DNA of 64,000 bases from Terfezia claveryi (lineage: Eukaryota > Ascomycota > Pezizomycetes > Pezizales > Pezizaceae): the NCBI GenBank assembly GCA_015179025.1, contig WHUX01000101.1, forward strand, positions 124,001 through 188,000, written 5' to 3'. The notes under the pieces are model-generated. The model made no database searches, had not been told where the DNA came from, and saw nothing but the letters and a program-made list of their open reading frames with translations. Both the position numbers and the translations under genes were made by a program. Of this stretch, positions 10,947 to 20,821 are shown one piece after another (position 1 is the stretch's first letter; every line of letters begins with the position of its first letter).

Positions 10947-11626
10947 TGTAATAGTAAACATTGCTTCATTACTTATATAATTGATTATATACTTTTGTAT
11001 TTCCTATATTACTACTATGTTATATAACTAAGTCTCTCAGTCAAAAGACTAGCCTTCTACTACTTTCTACTGCTTTATAAATGTCCATAGTACGTGGAAT
11101 TTGCCATCGGATATTCCATGGAACTTGCTATATAAGTACACCCTTATTATAGCCACATAACTCTTGTTTAGGCCACATAACTCCTTACTATAGCCACATG
11201 ACTATTGTTTAGGCTATATGGCTCATTACTATTGCCACATGACCTCTTTTATATAGTATACTACTACCTTCTGGTGTACTATACTTTATTGTATTTATTT
11301 CCTTAGTTATTAAATCTCAGAGGAGTATAAATAGGCTGCTGAATTCCCTTTGAAATCTAGAAAAAAAAGAAACAAGCAAGTACAGAATAGGACAAGCAAG
11401 CCTACATACCGATCAGATCAAGATTATATAGCTTAGATAGTACAAATTAATATATAATAGATTACACTAGTTAATTACTGTTACTTAGCAGAATGTCCTA
11501 TATAGTAATCTCCCTATCCTTCTGAAGTCTTACCTCAGCAGAACTAAAATACATAACTATCTATGCCTATGGTTATAGATTGTATAAATGGTACCGAATA
11601 AATACTGTCTAATACTATTCATTATA
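10947..11626 (+). repeat. A0 3' LTR
   Basis: 680-bp family A LTR starting TGTAATAG and ending CATTATA (CATTACA with one transition). Strongly decayed. The TGACTCA boxes are mutated, and the TATA box with the GGATTCC-type hairpin is eroded. Confidence 0.85.
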
Positions 11627-11639
11627 GATATAAAAGTAT

Positions 11640-12420
11640 TTTATTCAAATATACTACTTAATGCTTTTTATATAGTTATCAACTCTATAGCTTTAAAACA
11701 TTATAAAGAGGTTAAAGGCAAACTAGCTTGAGAACTTTGTTCTATTATAAACAACTACCTTGTTTTTAAGTATAGTAGTAACTTATTCTTACAAACAGAT
11801 AGATTAGTAATAGAAGTTACAAGTTTACTATATATTACTAATTTATATAAGACTAAATATGAACTATATATGATTAAAGATTCTAGTATATATTTGTACA
11901 AAAGGTATAGTAATGATATATTTACTATAATCTTTATACCAAATAAATATTTAGCACTAGAATATACAAAAAAGTACCTGAAGTTTCTAAGTATTAAGCT
12001 TAAATAGGAAGTAGATAAAAACTAAATAGTATTTTTAGATCTCAAAGTCATGTATAACCTTACTATAGGTATGTATCACTTTAAAGTATATAGGAAACTA
12101 CTTGACTATTTTGAATAAATTCCATCCTCTTTCAGATATCCAAAGTGGATGAAGAAATGAACTTTCTTTAAAGAGATGAGTTGACTTATTATACTATTAT
12201 CTAATAGAGATATATATAGGCAAATGATTATGGAACTAGCTTCTATTTACCTCAGTTATAAGTATTCACTCAATTTAGTTAAAGAATAGATTACTTGTAA
12301 CTATAATATAAGATGAAAAAATTAGTACTATATAGTTAAACTTATAAGAGTAGATAATATTATAGTAGTTAAATTTATTTTTAATTCAATATAGGATTTT
12401 ATAGATGTATGAAATGTATA
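11640..12420 (+). pseudogene. Penelope-like reverse transcriptase fragment, decayed
   Basis: One frame can be read from about 11640 to 12300 through a few TAG, TAA and TGA codons. It shows the RT order of Penelope-like elements: a decayed Gln-Thr-Asp-Gly-type segment (11790), a box reading Tyr-Ser-Asn-Asp-Ile-Phe near 11906 in place of YxDDIF, Phe-Leu-Asp-Leu near 12030, and Val-Tyr-Arg-Lys followed by an aromatic/Pro/Ser stretch near 12090-12140. The stops lie where Gln or Arg would be expected, which fits C-to-T decay. No endonuclease domain is recognised. Other RT classes with the Phe-Leu-Asp box are possible. Confidence 0.6.
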
Positions 12421-12794
12421 ACTAGGAATTGAAAAAGTCTGGTAGGAAAGTCAAATCTCTCTTAAAGACTTTTCGAAGCAATATTGATTATTAGTCATAA
12501 TAAGACTACTCATTTTAGTGATCTATACTAAACATTTAATACTAAATTTCTTCAAATATTTCCTGATAAAACTACTTTTGTAGACTTATTTGAAAGTCTA
12601 TATTTATAAAAATAATATGGTGGTGTATTTTAAAAACATAACCTATAAGTTTCCTACTTTAGGATAAGTAAATTAGAATACTATTTTGGGCTATATGCTA
12701 ATATCTAAGAAATATAAGAAATGAAAGCCTTACTTTCTATTTCTTTCTACTTCTGCTACTTACTTCACTTACTCCTCTAGGTAACCACTTTCAT
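12421..12794. other. AT-rich stretch without recognised gene
   Basis: Continuation of decayed AT-rich DNA after the RT remnant. No frame gives a recognisable domain. It may be the C-terminal part of the same Penelope-like element. Confidence 0.4.
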
Positions 12795-12796
12795 TA

Positions 12797-13495
12797 GAGT
12801 TGGTCAATTGTTATTTCAATTAAGCTAATTTCAATTATGGAGCACCTTGGTATGGCAAAACTAGCACAAATTAAAATTTTTGTTTGACCAACCAAAGTTG
12901 GCCAACTAGGTTAAATCTTCAGTTAATTCTGCTTAGTAATATCAAGATTGTGATTAAGTATTTATCAATATACTACAAATTAAATGGCGGAGGATGTTAC
13001 TGAAACACATTTGGGAGCTTATAGAGCTACTTATAGAGGTATTCAAGGTGACGCCTGAGGATAATATGATATTAATACTATTGGACGAGGTATTGGGTAT
13101 TTATAAAAAGATATTGGCAGGCCACTATTTTACTGCTCGAGAAAGTGCTAAGAAGCATATGTAAGAGGAATATTGATCTTAGAGAACTTGATTAGGAATT
13201 ATTCAGTTCTGTCTTTTAGATATCATTGTACAATGTTGGGTAGTATCATGATATCAAGGATGTGTAGTGTTATAAAAATATTGAGAGTTGTGAGTAGGGT
13301 TATGATGTTAACTAGGGTACTAATTTAATTTCAATTATTTCATTATGGAAATCTAGAGTCCCTTAACCAATTAAGAGTTCAATTAAATTATGATTAAGGC
13401 TCTAGCCAATAAGTGATGAGGCCAAGATGCCAAGGTGCTCACTAAGGCGCTCTATAATTGAAATTAGTTTAATTGAAATAATGATTGACCAACCC
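12797..13495. mobile_element. 699-bp TIR element with TA duplication
   Basis: Imperfect terminal inverted repeats of about 40-45 bp. The left end starts GAGTTGGTCAATTG; the reverse complement of the right end starts GGGTTGGTCAATCA, and both continue with TTATTTCAATTAA. TA flanks both sides (12795-12796 and 13496-13497). No ORF of note, so it is a non-autonomous element. The TA duplication points to the Tc1/mariner/pogo group, but this is inference. Confidence 0.75.
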
Positions 13496-13497
13496 TA

Positions 13498-13862
13498 CTA
13501 TTGCACACTTTGAGTAAGATTAGTTATATTTTTAGTATACTACACTTAAATATAACTGCTAGCAGAGATATATTACTAGTACTTACCCTGTATTAGTATA
13601 ATATAAGTATTATATATATATATAGATGTTATAGTTATATCTGTCTTATATATATCATATATACAGGTAAGATTAGGATACTGCCCTTAAATTAGTATTG
13701 CTGACTATATGATATAGTTATATATAATAAGTTATATTATTATATATATATAAATCATACTTTTAATTAGGTTTTTTAGAAGAGAATAGTCAGTCTGCCT
13801 ATACCATAGAATTAATCACAATTACTATAGGTCACAATAGTAATAAGAAAAGGTATAAGTAC
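13498..13862. other. AT-rich spacer with short (TA)n runs
   Basis: Simple AT-rich sequence with several TATATA tracts (13612-13750). I see no gene or complete element. Confidence 0.5.
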
Positions 13863-14267
13863 CATCAGCAAGAAATTGTATTTGTATCCTGTACATTTAG
13901 ATACATAAGACATACAGGACATATAGGACAAAAACTTAAGATCAGAATGCTAATACTTGTTTTTCTTACATTGGAATACACTAGCAGCTAGTGTCTGTAC
14001 TTGGAATGCAATGTACTAGGTTTCAGCTCCTGAAACTTAACACTCGCCTCTGGCAGGTGTTCCTATATCTAGAATACAATACGAGCGTCCTTTTGCTTCT
14101 AGAACACAATACAAGTGTCCTCTTTTACCTGAGATACAATATATACTCTTTGTAGATACTCTCTCCTCTTAGATGCAATATGGAACAGGCAACTTATCTC
14201 CAATACTATAGGTTATACTGCTGGTATTACTAATGGATAGCCCACAATCGCTCTCTTCTACAATACA

Positions 14268-14890
14268 TATACTAGGTACATAGCTACTATTGTAGTTATT
14301 AAATATGCACATAGCTAAAATATCCTTTGTATTTGTTAAGAATTATATATACAAAAGTATTGAGTAATAGATATATATATAGAATATGTACTTACTAATT
14401 TAATTACTCTAATACTCACTCTAATACTCACTCTAATACTTACTCTAATACTTGCTCTAATACTTACTTTAATTCTCCCTCTAATACACAATCTAATACT
14501 TACATTAATACTTGCCCTAATACTTGCTTCAATACTTGCTCTCATACTCACTCTATTACTCACTCTAATATTTACTATAATATGCTAGAATATAGAGTGA
14601 AGGGAAAATGTATAGGGAAGAAAGGTATATATATAAGAAAACTATAGTTACTAAGACTGACTGCTAAGGCTAACAATTTGGACTTTCTAAAGATAATAAG
14701 ATAAGTAATAACAAAAGAAGTAGTATAATAGTAACTAATAGTACTCATCCCCCTTACATCCCTAAATACTATACTATATAAAACTTGGCCTAGTAATAGT
14801 CATATTGGGAAATTATAGTTATAGTATTAAGATATATGTAGAGTTTATACTTTATAATATATTTTATAGGAATTTATGTATTCATAAGCA
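14268..14890 (+). repeat. Left arm of large inverted repeat
   Basis: The reverse complement matches 16378-17296 in order across several landmark segments, including the 12-bp minisatellite, the ACTATAGTTTTC segment and the GGCCTAGTAATAG segment. It lacks the 248-bp insertion found in the right arm. Confidence 0.75.
14400..14575 (-). repeat. 12-bp minisatellite, left
   Basis: About 15 imperfect copies of a 12-bp unit like ACTCTAATACTC. On the minus strand it reads as a repeated Ser-Ile-Arg-Val, an artefact of the repeat rather than a gene. Confidence 0.8.
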
Positions 14891-14998
14891 TATATATATA
14901 TATACAAGAAACTCATACTTATGAAGATATATATATTTATATATGAGAAATTTATATATTCACAAGTATATATATATATATAAATACAAGAAACTTAT
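14891..14998. repeat. AT-rich tandem array, left part
   Basis: Alternating (TA)n tracts and GAAACTCATAC-like words. It is continuous with the array that resumes at 15863 after the TA-flanked element. Confidence 0.6.
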
Positions 14999-15000
14999 TA

Positions 15001-15860
15001 GGGGTATTCAAAGTTTATTTTTTAGCTAAAAACCTTGTACGTTTTTTACGTCCGAATAAACGGCCAAGCTTTGAATATGCTATCAAAAAACCAGAATAAA
15101 TTGGTAGCCCAAATGGGTAATTGAAATCGTTTTCGTCACGTAACTGGGGGTGGCTTTATGCGACCAGAGTCCCAAGATGCTATACCACGTTCGGCTAAAG
15201 TAAATGCTATGTAGCGGGGTTTTGGCGAAATCTTGGCACTACCATCATGAAGGTAATCAGCGCCAAAGCCCATTCAACAGTGCAACCCCTTCAGTAGTAT
15301 CTGGGGAGGGGCTAGTGCAAGCCAGACTACAGAGTATACCATCCAACTTGAATCAAAAAGTGAGTTAAGCCTCCAGAAGGTCAGCATCACCACCCACGAT
15401 CTCCTCTATTAGCCCCTCAAATGCTTCATCTAGGGCCTTAACCATCTCTTCCTGGCCTGCATCGTCAGCTGCTGCCTTTAACCCTTCTCGGTACCATGTC
15501 ACCAACTTCCGTTTATTACTGACACGAGGCATGAGTCTTTGGCTATAGCTATCAAGGTCGTGTTGACAAGGTTGTGACAAGAGATCCGTCTTAGTAAATT
15601 CATAAGTTCTCATGGGGACCTCTTAGCGTATTCCAAAGTCACGAGACCCTCAGGGATTTTGTGGGCCTTGGCGTGGAGTGAATAAATTTCCCAAAGCTTT
15701 CTGTTTATTCGGGGTTATTCGGTCGTATATATGGTTTTTCCATGGTCAAACCATGGATAAATGGTTGTGTGGCGATTTTCGTAAAAACGAAAATCGAGTG
15801 TTTTTTCGGTTGCCAAGATATTCGAAATATACGGCGTATAAATTTAACTTTGAATACCCC
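15001..15860. mobile_element. 860-bp TIR element with TA duplication
   Basis: Starts GGGGTATTCAAAGTT and ends with its exact reverse complement AACTTTGAATACCCC. TA flanks both sides (14999-15000 and 15861-15862). The interior is clearly GC-richer than the surrounding (TA)n array and holds a short minus-strand ORF. It is too short for a full transposase. The Tc1/mariner/pogo group is the likely mobiliser by TSD, an inference. Confidence 0.85.
15365..15613 (-). CDS. Short ORF inside the 860-bp element, unknown
   Basis: 82 codons, ATG at 15613. The N-terminal half is polar with two Cys; a basic Arg/Lys-rich middle follows, then an Ala/Glu-rich likely helical and acidic C-terminus ending in Asp-Leu-Leu-Glu-Ala. 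A plausible coding stretch in another frame lies just upstream (about 15614-15675). The whole may therefore be a broken piece of a longer gene, either the transposase end of the parent element or a captured host fragment. I do not recognise the family. Confidence 0.35.
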   Translation of the reverse strand: MRTYEFTKTDLLSQPCQHDLDSYSQRLMPRVSNKRKLVTWYREGLKAAADDAGQEEMVKALDEAFEGLIEEIVGGDADLLEA

Positions 15861-15862
15861 TA

Positions 15863-16377
15863 TTCTTTTGGAGACTTATGTATATATATGTAAGAAACTT
15901 ATACTTGTAGAGATATATATATATATATACGAGAAATCTATATATTTATAGGTATATATATATATATATATATATGTAGGAAACTTATACTTTTAGAGAC
16001 TTATATATATATATGTAAGAAACTCATACTTGTAGAGACAGATATATATATATGTAAGAAATCTATGTAGTCGTGAGTATATATATATATATATATATAT
16101 AAGAAACTCATACTTTTAGAGACTTCGATATATATGTATAAGAAACTCATACTTCTGAAGATATATATATATATATATATGAGAAATCTATGTATTTATG
16201 GGCATATATATATATATATATATTAGAAACTCATACTTTTGGAGACCTATATATATAAGTCAATAAATATATAGATTTCTACTATATATATATATATATT
16301 TCTATAAGTATAAGTTTCTCCTATATATATATATAAGTCTCTAAAAGCATAAGTTTTTTACATATATATATTTATAC
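15863..16377. repeat. AT-rich tandem array with GAAACTCATACTT units
   Basis: About 35-85 bp irregular units alternating (TA)n with words like AGAAACTCATACTTTTAGAG. Orientation flips near 16255-16300, where the array meets its own inverted form. Confidence 0.7.
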
Positions 16378-16544
16378 CTATGACTATATAAATTCCTACA
16401 AAACATATCAGAAAGTATAAACTCTATATATATCTCAATACTATAACTACAATTTTCCTATATGACTATTACTAGGCCAGGTATTAAATAGTATGGTACT
16501 TATGAGTGAAAGAGGGATAAGTACTATTAGTTATTATTATGCCA

Positions 16545-16792
16545 CATCAGCAAGAAAAAAGTGGCATCGGGACGCCAGGTGGTGTCTCCAGGAGACAGGG
16601 TTGTCTCTGGTGTCTTTTGTGTCTTTTATGTCTTCTAGGTGTCTCCTAAGTGTCTCCTATGTGTCTCCCAGTATCTCCCAGTGTCTCCTGGAGACACTGG
16701 GAGACATTTTGCCAATCGTGGAGACACACCTTGTCTCCAGTGGCAATACTGTCTCTAGAGACACTGGAGACAAACTATTTTCTTTCCTAATA
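16545..16792 (-). mobile_element. 248-bp inverted-repeat element, copy 3
   Basis: Starts CATCAGCAAGAAAAAAGTGG and ends CTTTCCTAATA, flanked by CA on both sides (16543-16544 and 16793-16794). Opposite orientation to copies 1 and 2. The homologous left arm of the inverted repeat lacks the insertion near 14720-14740. Confidence 0.92.
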
Positions 16793-16939
16793 CATCTCTT
16801 TTATTATCTCTTATTTCATTATCTTCAGAAAGTCTAAATTGTCAGCCTTAGTAGTTATCTTTTACAACTATAGTTTTCTTATATATATACTTTTCTTTTC
16901 TATATATTTTCTATTTGCTTCATATCCTAGCACATTATA

Positions 16940-17165
16940 GTAAGTATTAAAGTGAGTAATAGAGTAAGTATAAAAGTGAGTATTAGAGTAGGTATTAGGA
17001 GAAGTATTAGAGTGAGTGTTGGAGTATATATTAGAAAGAGAAGTGTAGCAAATATTAGAGTAAATATTAAAGTAAGTATTAGAGTGAGTATTAGATTAAG
17101 TATTAGAGTAAATATTGGAGTGAGTATTAGAGTAAGTATTAGAGTGAGTGTTAGAGCGATTGAAG
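16940..17165 (+). repeat. 12-bp minisatellite, right
   Basis: Imperfect copies of GAGTATTAGAGT, the reverse complement of the left array, about 19 units. Confidence 0.8.
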
Positions 17166-17434
17166 TAGTGATTGTATACTCTATACATATATATATTACT
17201 TAATACTTCTATGTATATAATTATTAGTGAATACAAGGGATATTTCTACTATATGTATAATTAATGGTTGTAAGAGTAGCTATACACCTAGCTGATATTA
17301 GAGTATCATACCTACAAGTAGGTGTATTGTAACTATAGTGTTAACAATATAATAATACTAAGGGAAGGAACTCTAATATCTAAAGATTGAAATATGCTAA
17401 CTAGTATTTAGATGGATTTAATTGCCCCAATCGT

Positions 17435-17578
17435 ATTCAGATTGTATTTGTAACATAGCCAGATATCTAGATTGTATTGTAACTTAGCTGGGCATTCAGA
17501 TTGTATTGCAACTTAACTAGATATCTAAATTGTATTGTAACTCAGCTCGGCGTCCTGATTGTATTGCAATATAGCTAG
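17435..17578 (+). repeat. About 30-bp tandem repeat, five units
   Basis: Units contain AGATTGTATTGTAACTTAGC with variable tails. Similar words in inverted form occur near 14080-14150, so it may belong to the outer part of the inverted-repeat block. Confidence 0.6.
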
Positions 17579-17711
17579 TGTCTAGATGCATAGAATGTAT
17601 AGAATGTATATATATAAGCTTTCTCATTTGGACACTAGGTAGTACATCCAGACACCACTTTTTTCTTACTGATATATCAAGTACTATAGAGTTAATCCAG
17701 ATGAAACCAAC

Positions 17712-18239
17712 TGTCACAACCATGTTCTTAGTCTTAATTTGTCACTCGAACAGGCTTGTTTGGGTGTCGTTGATGGGTTATTGTTATTATTGCCTTTATC
17801 ATCACCTGCGATCGTAGGTGATGGGTTATCATTACCTTGCTTGGCTTCCGAGATAAGGGATCTTGGGAAGCTTATTCCTTCTGTTGCCCTAGCCCGGAAT
17901 TATGTATATATAGCCCCTGTCCCTCGTACTGTCGTTGGATCTCTATCTAACATCTTGTATACCCAATACAGGACCTTGCCTCTCCTAGCGCTTGTGCACC
18001 TCCCTTGTGCACCTCCCTTGTCTCGTGAACAGCTCTGTAGCACAGCTGCCTTCCTCCGACACACGCGGCAACTGCCTCCACGTATCTCATGTCCCTTGCC
18101 CACTGCCTCTCTCGCCCTTGCCCCCATCCTAGCCTTTTCCCCTAGTCGTACACGTAGCGTTCTTATGTGAGTGTCACCCTAGCCTTGCCTTTGCCCCGGC
18201 GTACCCCTTGGTCGCCTTGTCCCCAGAGCCATCGTTATA
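17712..18239 (+). repeat. B1 5' LTR
   Basis: 528 bp. Contains the imperfect 24-bp palindrome (17800-17823) and a TATATATA box. Ends GTTATA, one transition from GTTACA. Confidence 0.92.
17800..17823. promoter_or_regulatory. 24-bp palindrome in the family B LTR
   Basis: Arms CATCACCTGCGA joined to the reverse complement, here with one mismatch. Perfect at 20948-20971 (B2 5' LTR) and decayed at 26719-26742 and 29865-29888. It may bind a dimeric factor or form a hairpin. Confidence 0.55.
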
Positions 18240-18241
18240 CT

Positions 18242-18250
18242 ACGTTGGAT
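18242..18250 (+). other. Candidate self-priming site of B1
   Basis: ACGTTGGAT lies two bases after the LTR. It is the reverse complement of ATCCAACGT in the family B LTR (21093-21101 in B2), about 40 nt after the TATA box. No tRNA-like primer site is seen. Confidence 0.45.
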
Positions 18251-18275
18251 CTTCTTGACCAACTGGTACGCTGTC

Positions 18276-19457
18276 ATGTCCAGAACCCCTCCACCTGCTG
18301 TCAGGTTTCAAACCTGGAGGAACTCCCCTATACCCTCAGGCCTGCACGAATTGAATGCCTATCGTCGAGAGATCATCAACATCTTCGAGGCCATGGATGC
18401 CATCGGGGCCGAACTCGGCAATAGCTTGGCCGTGGCGGAACAGAAACTGAGATCCGCCGATGAAGAAATCACAGTACTCCAAAACGACCTCGACAATGCC
18501 ACCATCGCTATGGCCAACGAGCGACCCATGATCCAGACCCTCAACCGCGCTATAGCGGCTATGTCGGCAACCCCACCCTCCGCACCAACCGCCAAAACCG
18601 AAAGTATTCCAACCCCCCCTAAATTTAATGGGGATAGGGCTTGCCTCCAAGCCTGGAAGAACTCGGTAAACTTCAAACTCAATGGGGACTCAGTCAGATT
18701 CCCATCCGAGCAACACCATTTGGCTTATGTCTTTGCCCTGCTGGAGGGTAAGGCAGTAGATCAAATCCAGCCATATGTCCTTAACACTGGGATTAAGCTG
18801 AACGGCATTCCGGCACTCTTCGCTATTCTAGACAGGGCTTTTGGGGACCCCGATGCCATGAGTACGGCTAGCCGAGCCCTCCGAGCCCTGAAACAACGCA
18901 ATTCGGATCTGTCTACATATATGGTAGAGTTCTCCAGGCTGGCAGTAGAAGTATTGTGGAACGACCAGTCAAAGCTCGAGCAGTTCCAGGAGGGACTGAA
19001 TGACGACCTTCAACAAACTATGGTCACCCTTCCAGAGACCAAGAATCTCGACGAATTAATTGACCAAGCATTCAGGGTGGAACAACGGATGGTTAGGTTG
19101 AGACACCGCCTTACCTTCCGCCCTTCCACCTACTCACCTCAGCAACTACAGCAACACTAACAACAGTAACCGACTCCCAAGCCTGCCCAAGTTCCAGCCT
19201 CGGCCAACAAACCCACGTACCCCTCTCTCGTAGCAGGTGGTGCTGCACCTATGGACCTATCCGCAGGTAGGCTACAGTTAACCCAGGAGGAGAGAGATCA
19301 CCGCTGAATGAACGGGCTGTGCATAGCATGTGGAAAAGGGGACCATTTTATCGCAGCATGTCCTCTCCGAAAAAACCACTTGATGGCCGCATACGCCATC
19401 TCCAAATCCAGGATCGAAGAGGTTGATGAGTCGGGAAAAGCCATGTCCCTTGCCTAG
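18276..19457 (+). pseudogene. gag: B1 gag, decayed
   Basis: Starts at ATG 18276. An N-terminal helical, coiled-coil-like part (Glu/Leu/Ala rich, to about 18560) is followed by the capsid-type retrotransposon gag domain (about 18600-19090), a Pro/Gln linker, the Pro-Met-Asp-Leu segment (19250) and a CX2CX4HX4C zinc knuckle (19321-19362). Two TAA codons replace Gln near 19158-19168, and a TGA replaces Arg near 19305. The proper stop is TAG 19455-19457 inside the frameshift hairpin. Confidence 0.88.
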
Positions 19458-19478
19458 TTACTGACACTAGCAAGGGAC
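19433..19478 (+). promoter_or_regulatory. -1 frameshift signal at B1 gag/pol
   Basis: GGGAAAA at 19433-19439 is read as G GGA AAA in the gag frame. A 5-nt spacer is followed by arm GTCCCTTGCCTAG (19445-19457), a 9-nt loop and arm CTAGCAAGGGAC (19467-19478). The gag stop sits in the stem. Pol is in the -1 frame. Confidence 0.75.
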
Positions 19479-20821
19479 CTGCCCAGGGCCACTTATCTTT
19501 GTCTACGTTTTCCTTGCCTGCACCTATGTCTGTTGATGAATCTCGCTTGTTTGGTGAGCATTTTGTAGTACCAATAACTGTTAAATTCAATAGTAAAACA
19601 GTGGTAATATCAGCTCTCATCGATTGTGGTGCTTCGGGAATTGCATTCATTGATTAGGCCTTCGTCAGTAAAAATTCTATACCAACCTCAAAGTTAAAAA
19701 CTCCCCGCCTTCTCGACATCATTGATGGCCGCCCCATCTCTTCTGGGGCTATTACCGACCTCGCGTGTCTGCCCAGTGCCATTGGAGACCATTTGGAGGA
19801 CCTTCCAATGTTTGTGACCAAACTAAAATATCCAATTGTACTTGGGATCCCCTGGCTCAGAATGCATGATGTGTTAGTTAGCTTCGGCTCGTACACCTTG
19901 CAATTCAACAGCCATTATTGCAGAAAAAACTGTGGAGGTCCAAAAATCACCGTCACATGGCTATGCGCATTACCACCCCTGATAATCCACCCAGCCCAGG
20001 TGGTACCACAGCCCGCACACATCAATGCTGCCTACTCCCCAGTTACCTCTGTTCCTCCTGTTCCCTCTGTTTCCCCTGTTCCTCCTGTTTCCCCTGTTCC
20101 CCCTGTTTCCCCTGTCCCCTCTGTCCTCCTGGCAAGCCAAAAACCCCTGAATGTTAGCTTTATCAGGGCAGGGGCTTTCACTTACCTCACCAGGAGGCAC
20201 AAGCTGAAGGCACACGCTCTCTCTATATATGAAGTAAACCTAGAGATTAACAAGACGAGATCCAAGGAGGAGTGGAAATCCATGGTTCCGGGGGAATACC
20301 ATGAATTCATTGACCTGTTCTCGGAAAAAGCAGGAGAAAAGGTTGCCCCCCATCGACCATATGACCACACAATCCCACTGGTGGAAGGAAAGACCCTCCC
20401 TTATGGACCTTTCTATGGGATGTCCTGAGTGGAACTGGAAGCTCTGAAAAAGTATCTGGAAGAAAACCTCAACAAGAACTTCATTCCCTATAGCTCCTCC
20501 CCAGCGGGTGCCCCTGTGCTGTTCGTGAAGAAGTCGGACCGCTCTCTTCGGTTGTGTGTTGATTATTGTGGCCTGAACGAGATAATGGTCAAGAACAGAT
20601 ACCCCTTACCCCTGATCTAGGAGACATTAGCCAGACTTTCCAAGGCAAAATAGTTCACCAAATTGGATCTAAGAGGGGCATACAACTTGGTACGAATTGC
20701 TGAGGGGGAGGAGTGGAAAACTTCCTTCCAGACACAATATGGCCATTTTGAGTATAACGTGATGCCTTTCGGCCTAACCAACACCCCTGCCTCTTTTCAG
20801 CACTTTAGCAATGACACTCTA
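19440..20821 (+). pseudogene. pol: B1 pol, first part: protease and RT N-terminus
   Basis: Read in the -1 frame from the slip site. The protease has Leu-Ile-Asp-Cys-Gly-Ala-Ser near 19620, a variant of the Asp-Ser/Thr-Gly active site, with a TAG two codons after the next Ile-Asp. A Pro/Val-rich tandem stretch lies at 20040-20130. RT fingers and palm follow, with Lys-Leu-Asp-Leu near 20662 (the first catalytic Asp). TGA, TAG and TAG stops occur at about 20426, 20618 and 20651. The frame is cut at 20821 by B2 and continues at 27144. Confidence 0.85.

Larger units (their letters stand above)
16378..17296 (-). repeat. Right arm of large inverted repeat
   Basis: Inverted counterpart of 14268-14890, interrupted by the third 248-bp copy at 16545-16792. 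Without that insertion the arm is about 670 bp. Confidence 0.75.
13863..17674. mobile_element. Candidate 3.8-kb inverted-repeat element
   Basis: The left end reads CATCAGCAAGAAA at 13863. The reverse complement of the right end (17674 inward) reads TATCAGTAAGAAAAAAGTGG. Both resemble the termini of the 248-bp family, and the right end matches it over about 20 bp. Between them lie two long inverted arms (14268-14890 and 16378-17296), each with a 12-bp minisatellite in opposite orientation. No matching flanking duplication is seen (AC left, TA right), so the limits are uncertain. Confidence 0.4.

Noticed and set aside
14336..14563. ORF with repeated Ser-Ile-Arg-Val
   Set aside because: It is a translation of the 12-bp minisatellite. 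The mirrored array at 16952-17203 gives the same artefact.
14390..17165. CRISPR-like array from regularly spaced short repeats
   Set aside because: The repeats are contiguous 12-bp and 30-bp minisatellites without unique spacers, in a eukaryotic setting.
17641..17674. A sixth, truncated 248-bp copy
   Set aside because: Only the terminal 30 bp resemble the family and the preceding sequence does not. It is treated as the possible right end of the 3.8-kb block instead.
17739..18170. ORFs of 130-150 codons in family B LTRs (also near 20866, 26637, 29846, 53587)
   Set aside because: They lie wholly or mostly inside LTRs, include the TATA region, and are not kept as proteins between subtypes.
19970..20215. 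Minus-strand Gly/Arg/Asn-rich ORF
   Set aside because: Shadow of the Pro/Val tract in Pol on the other strand.
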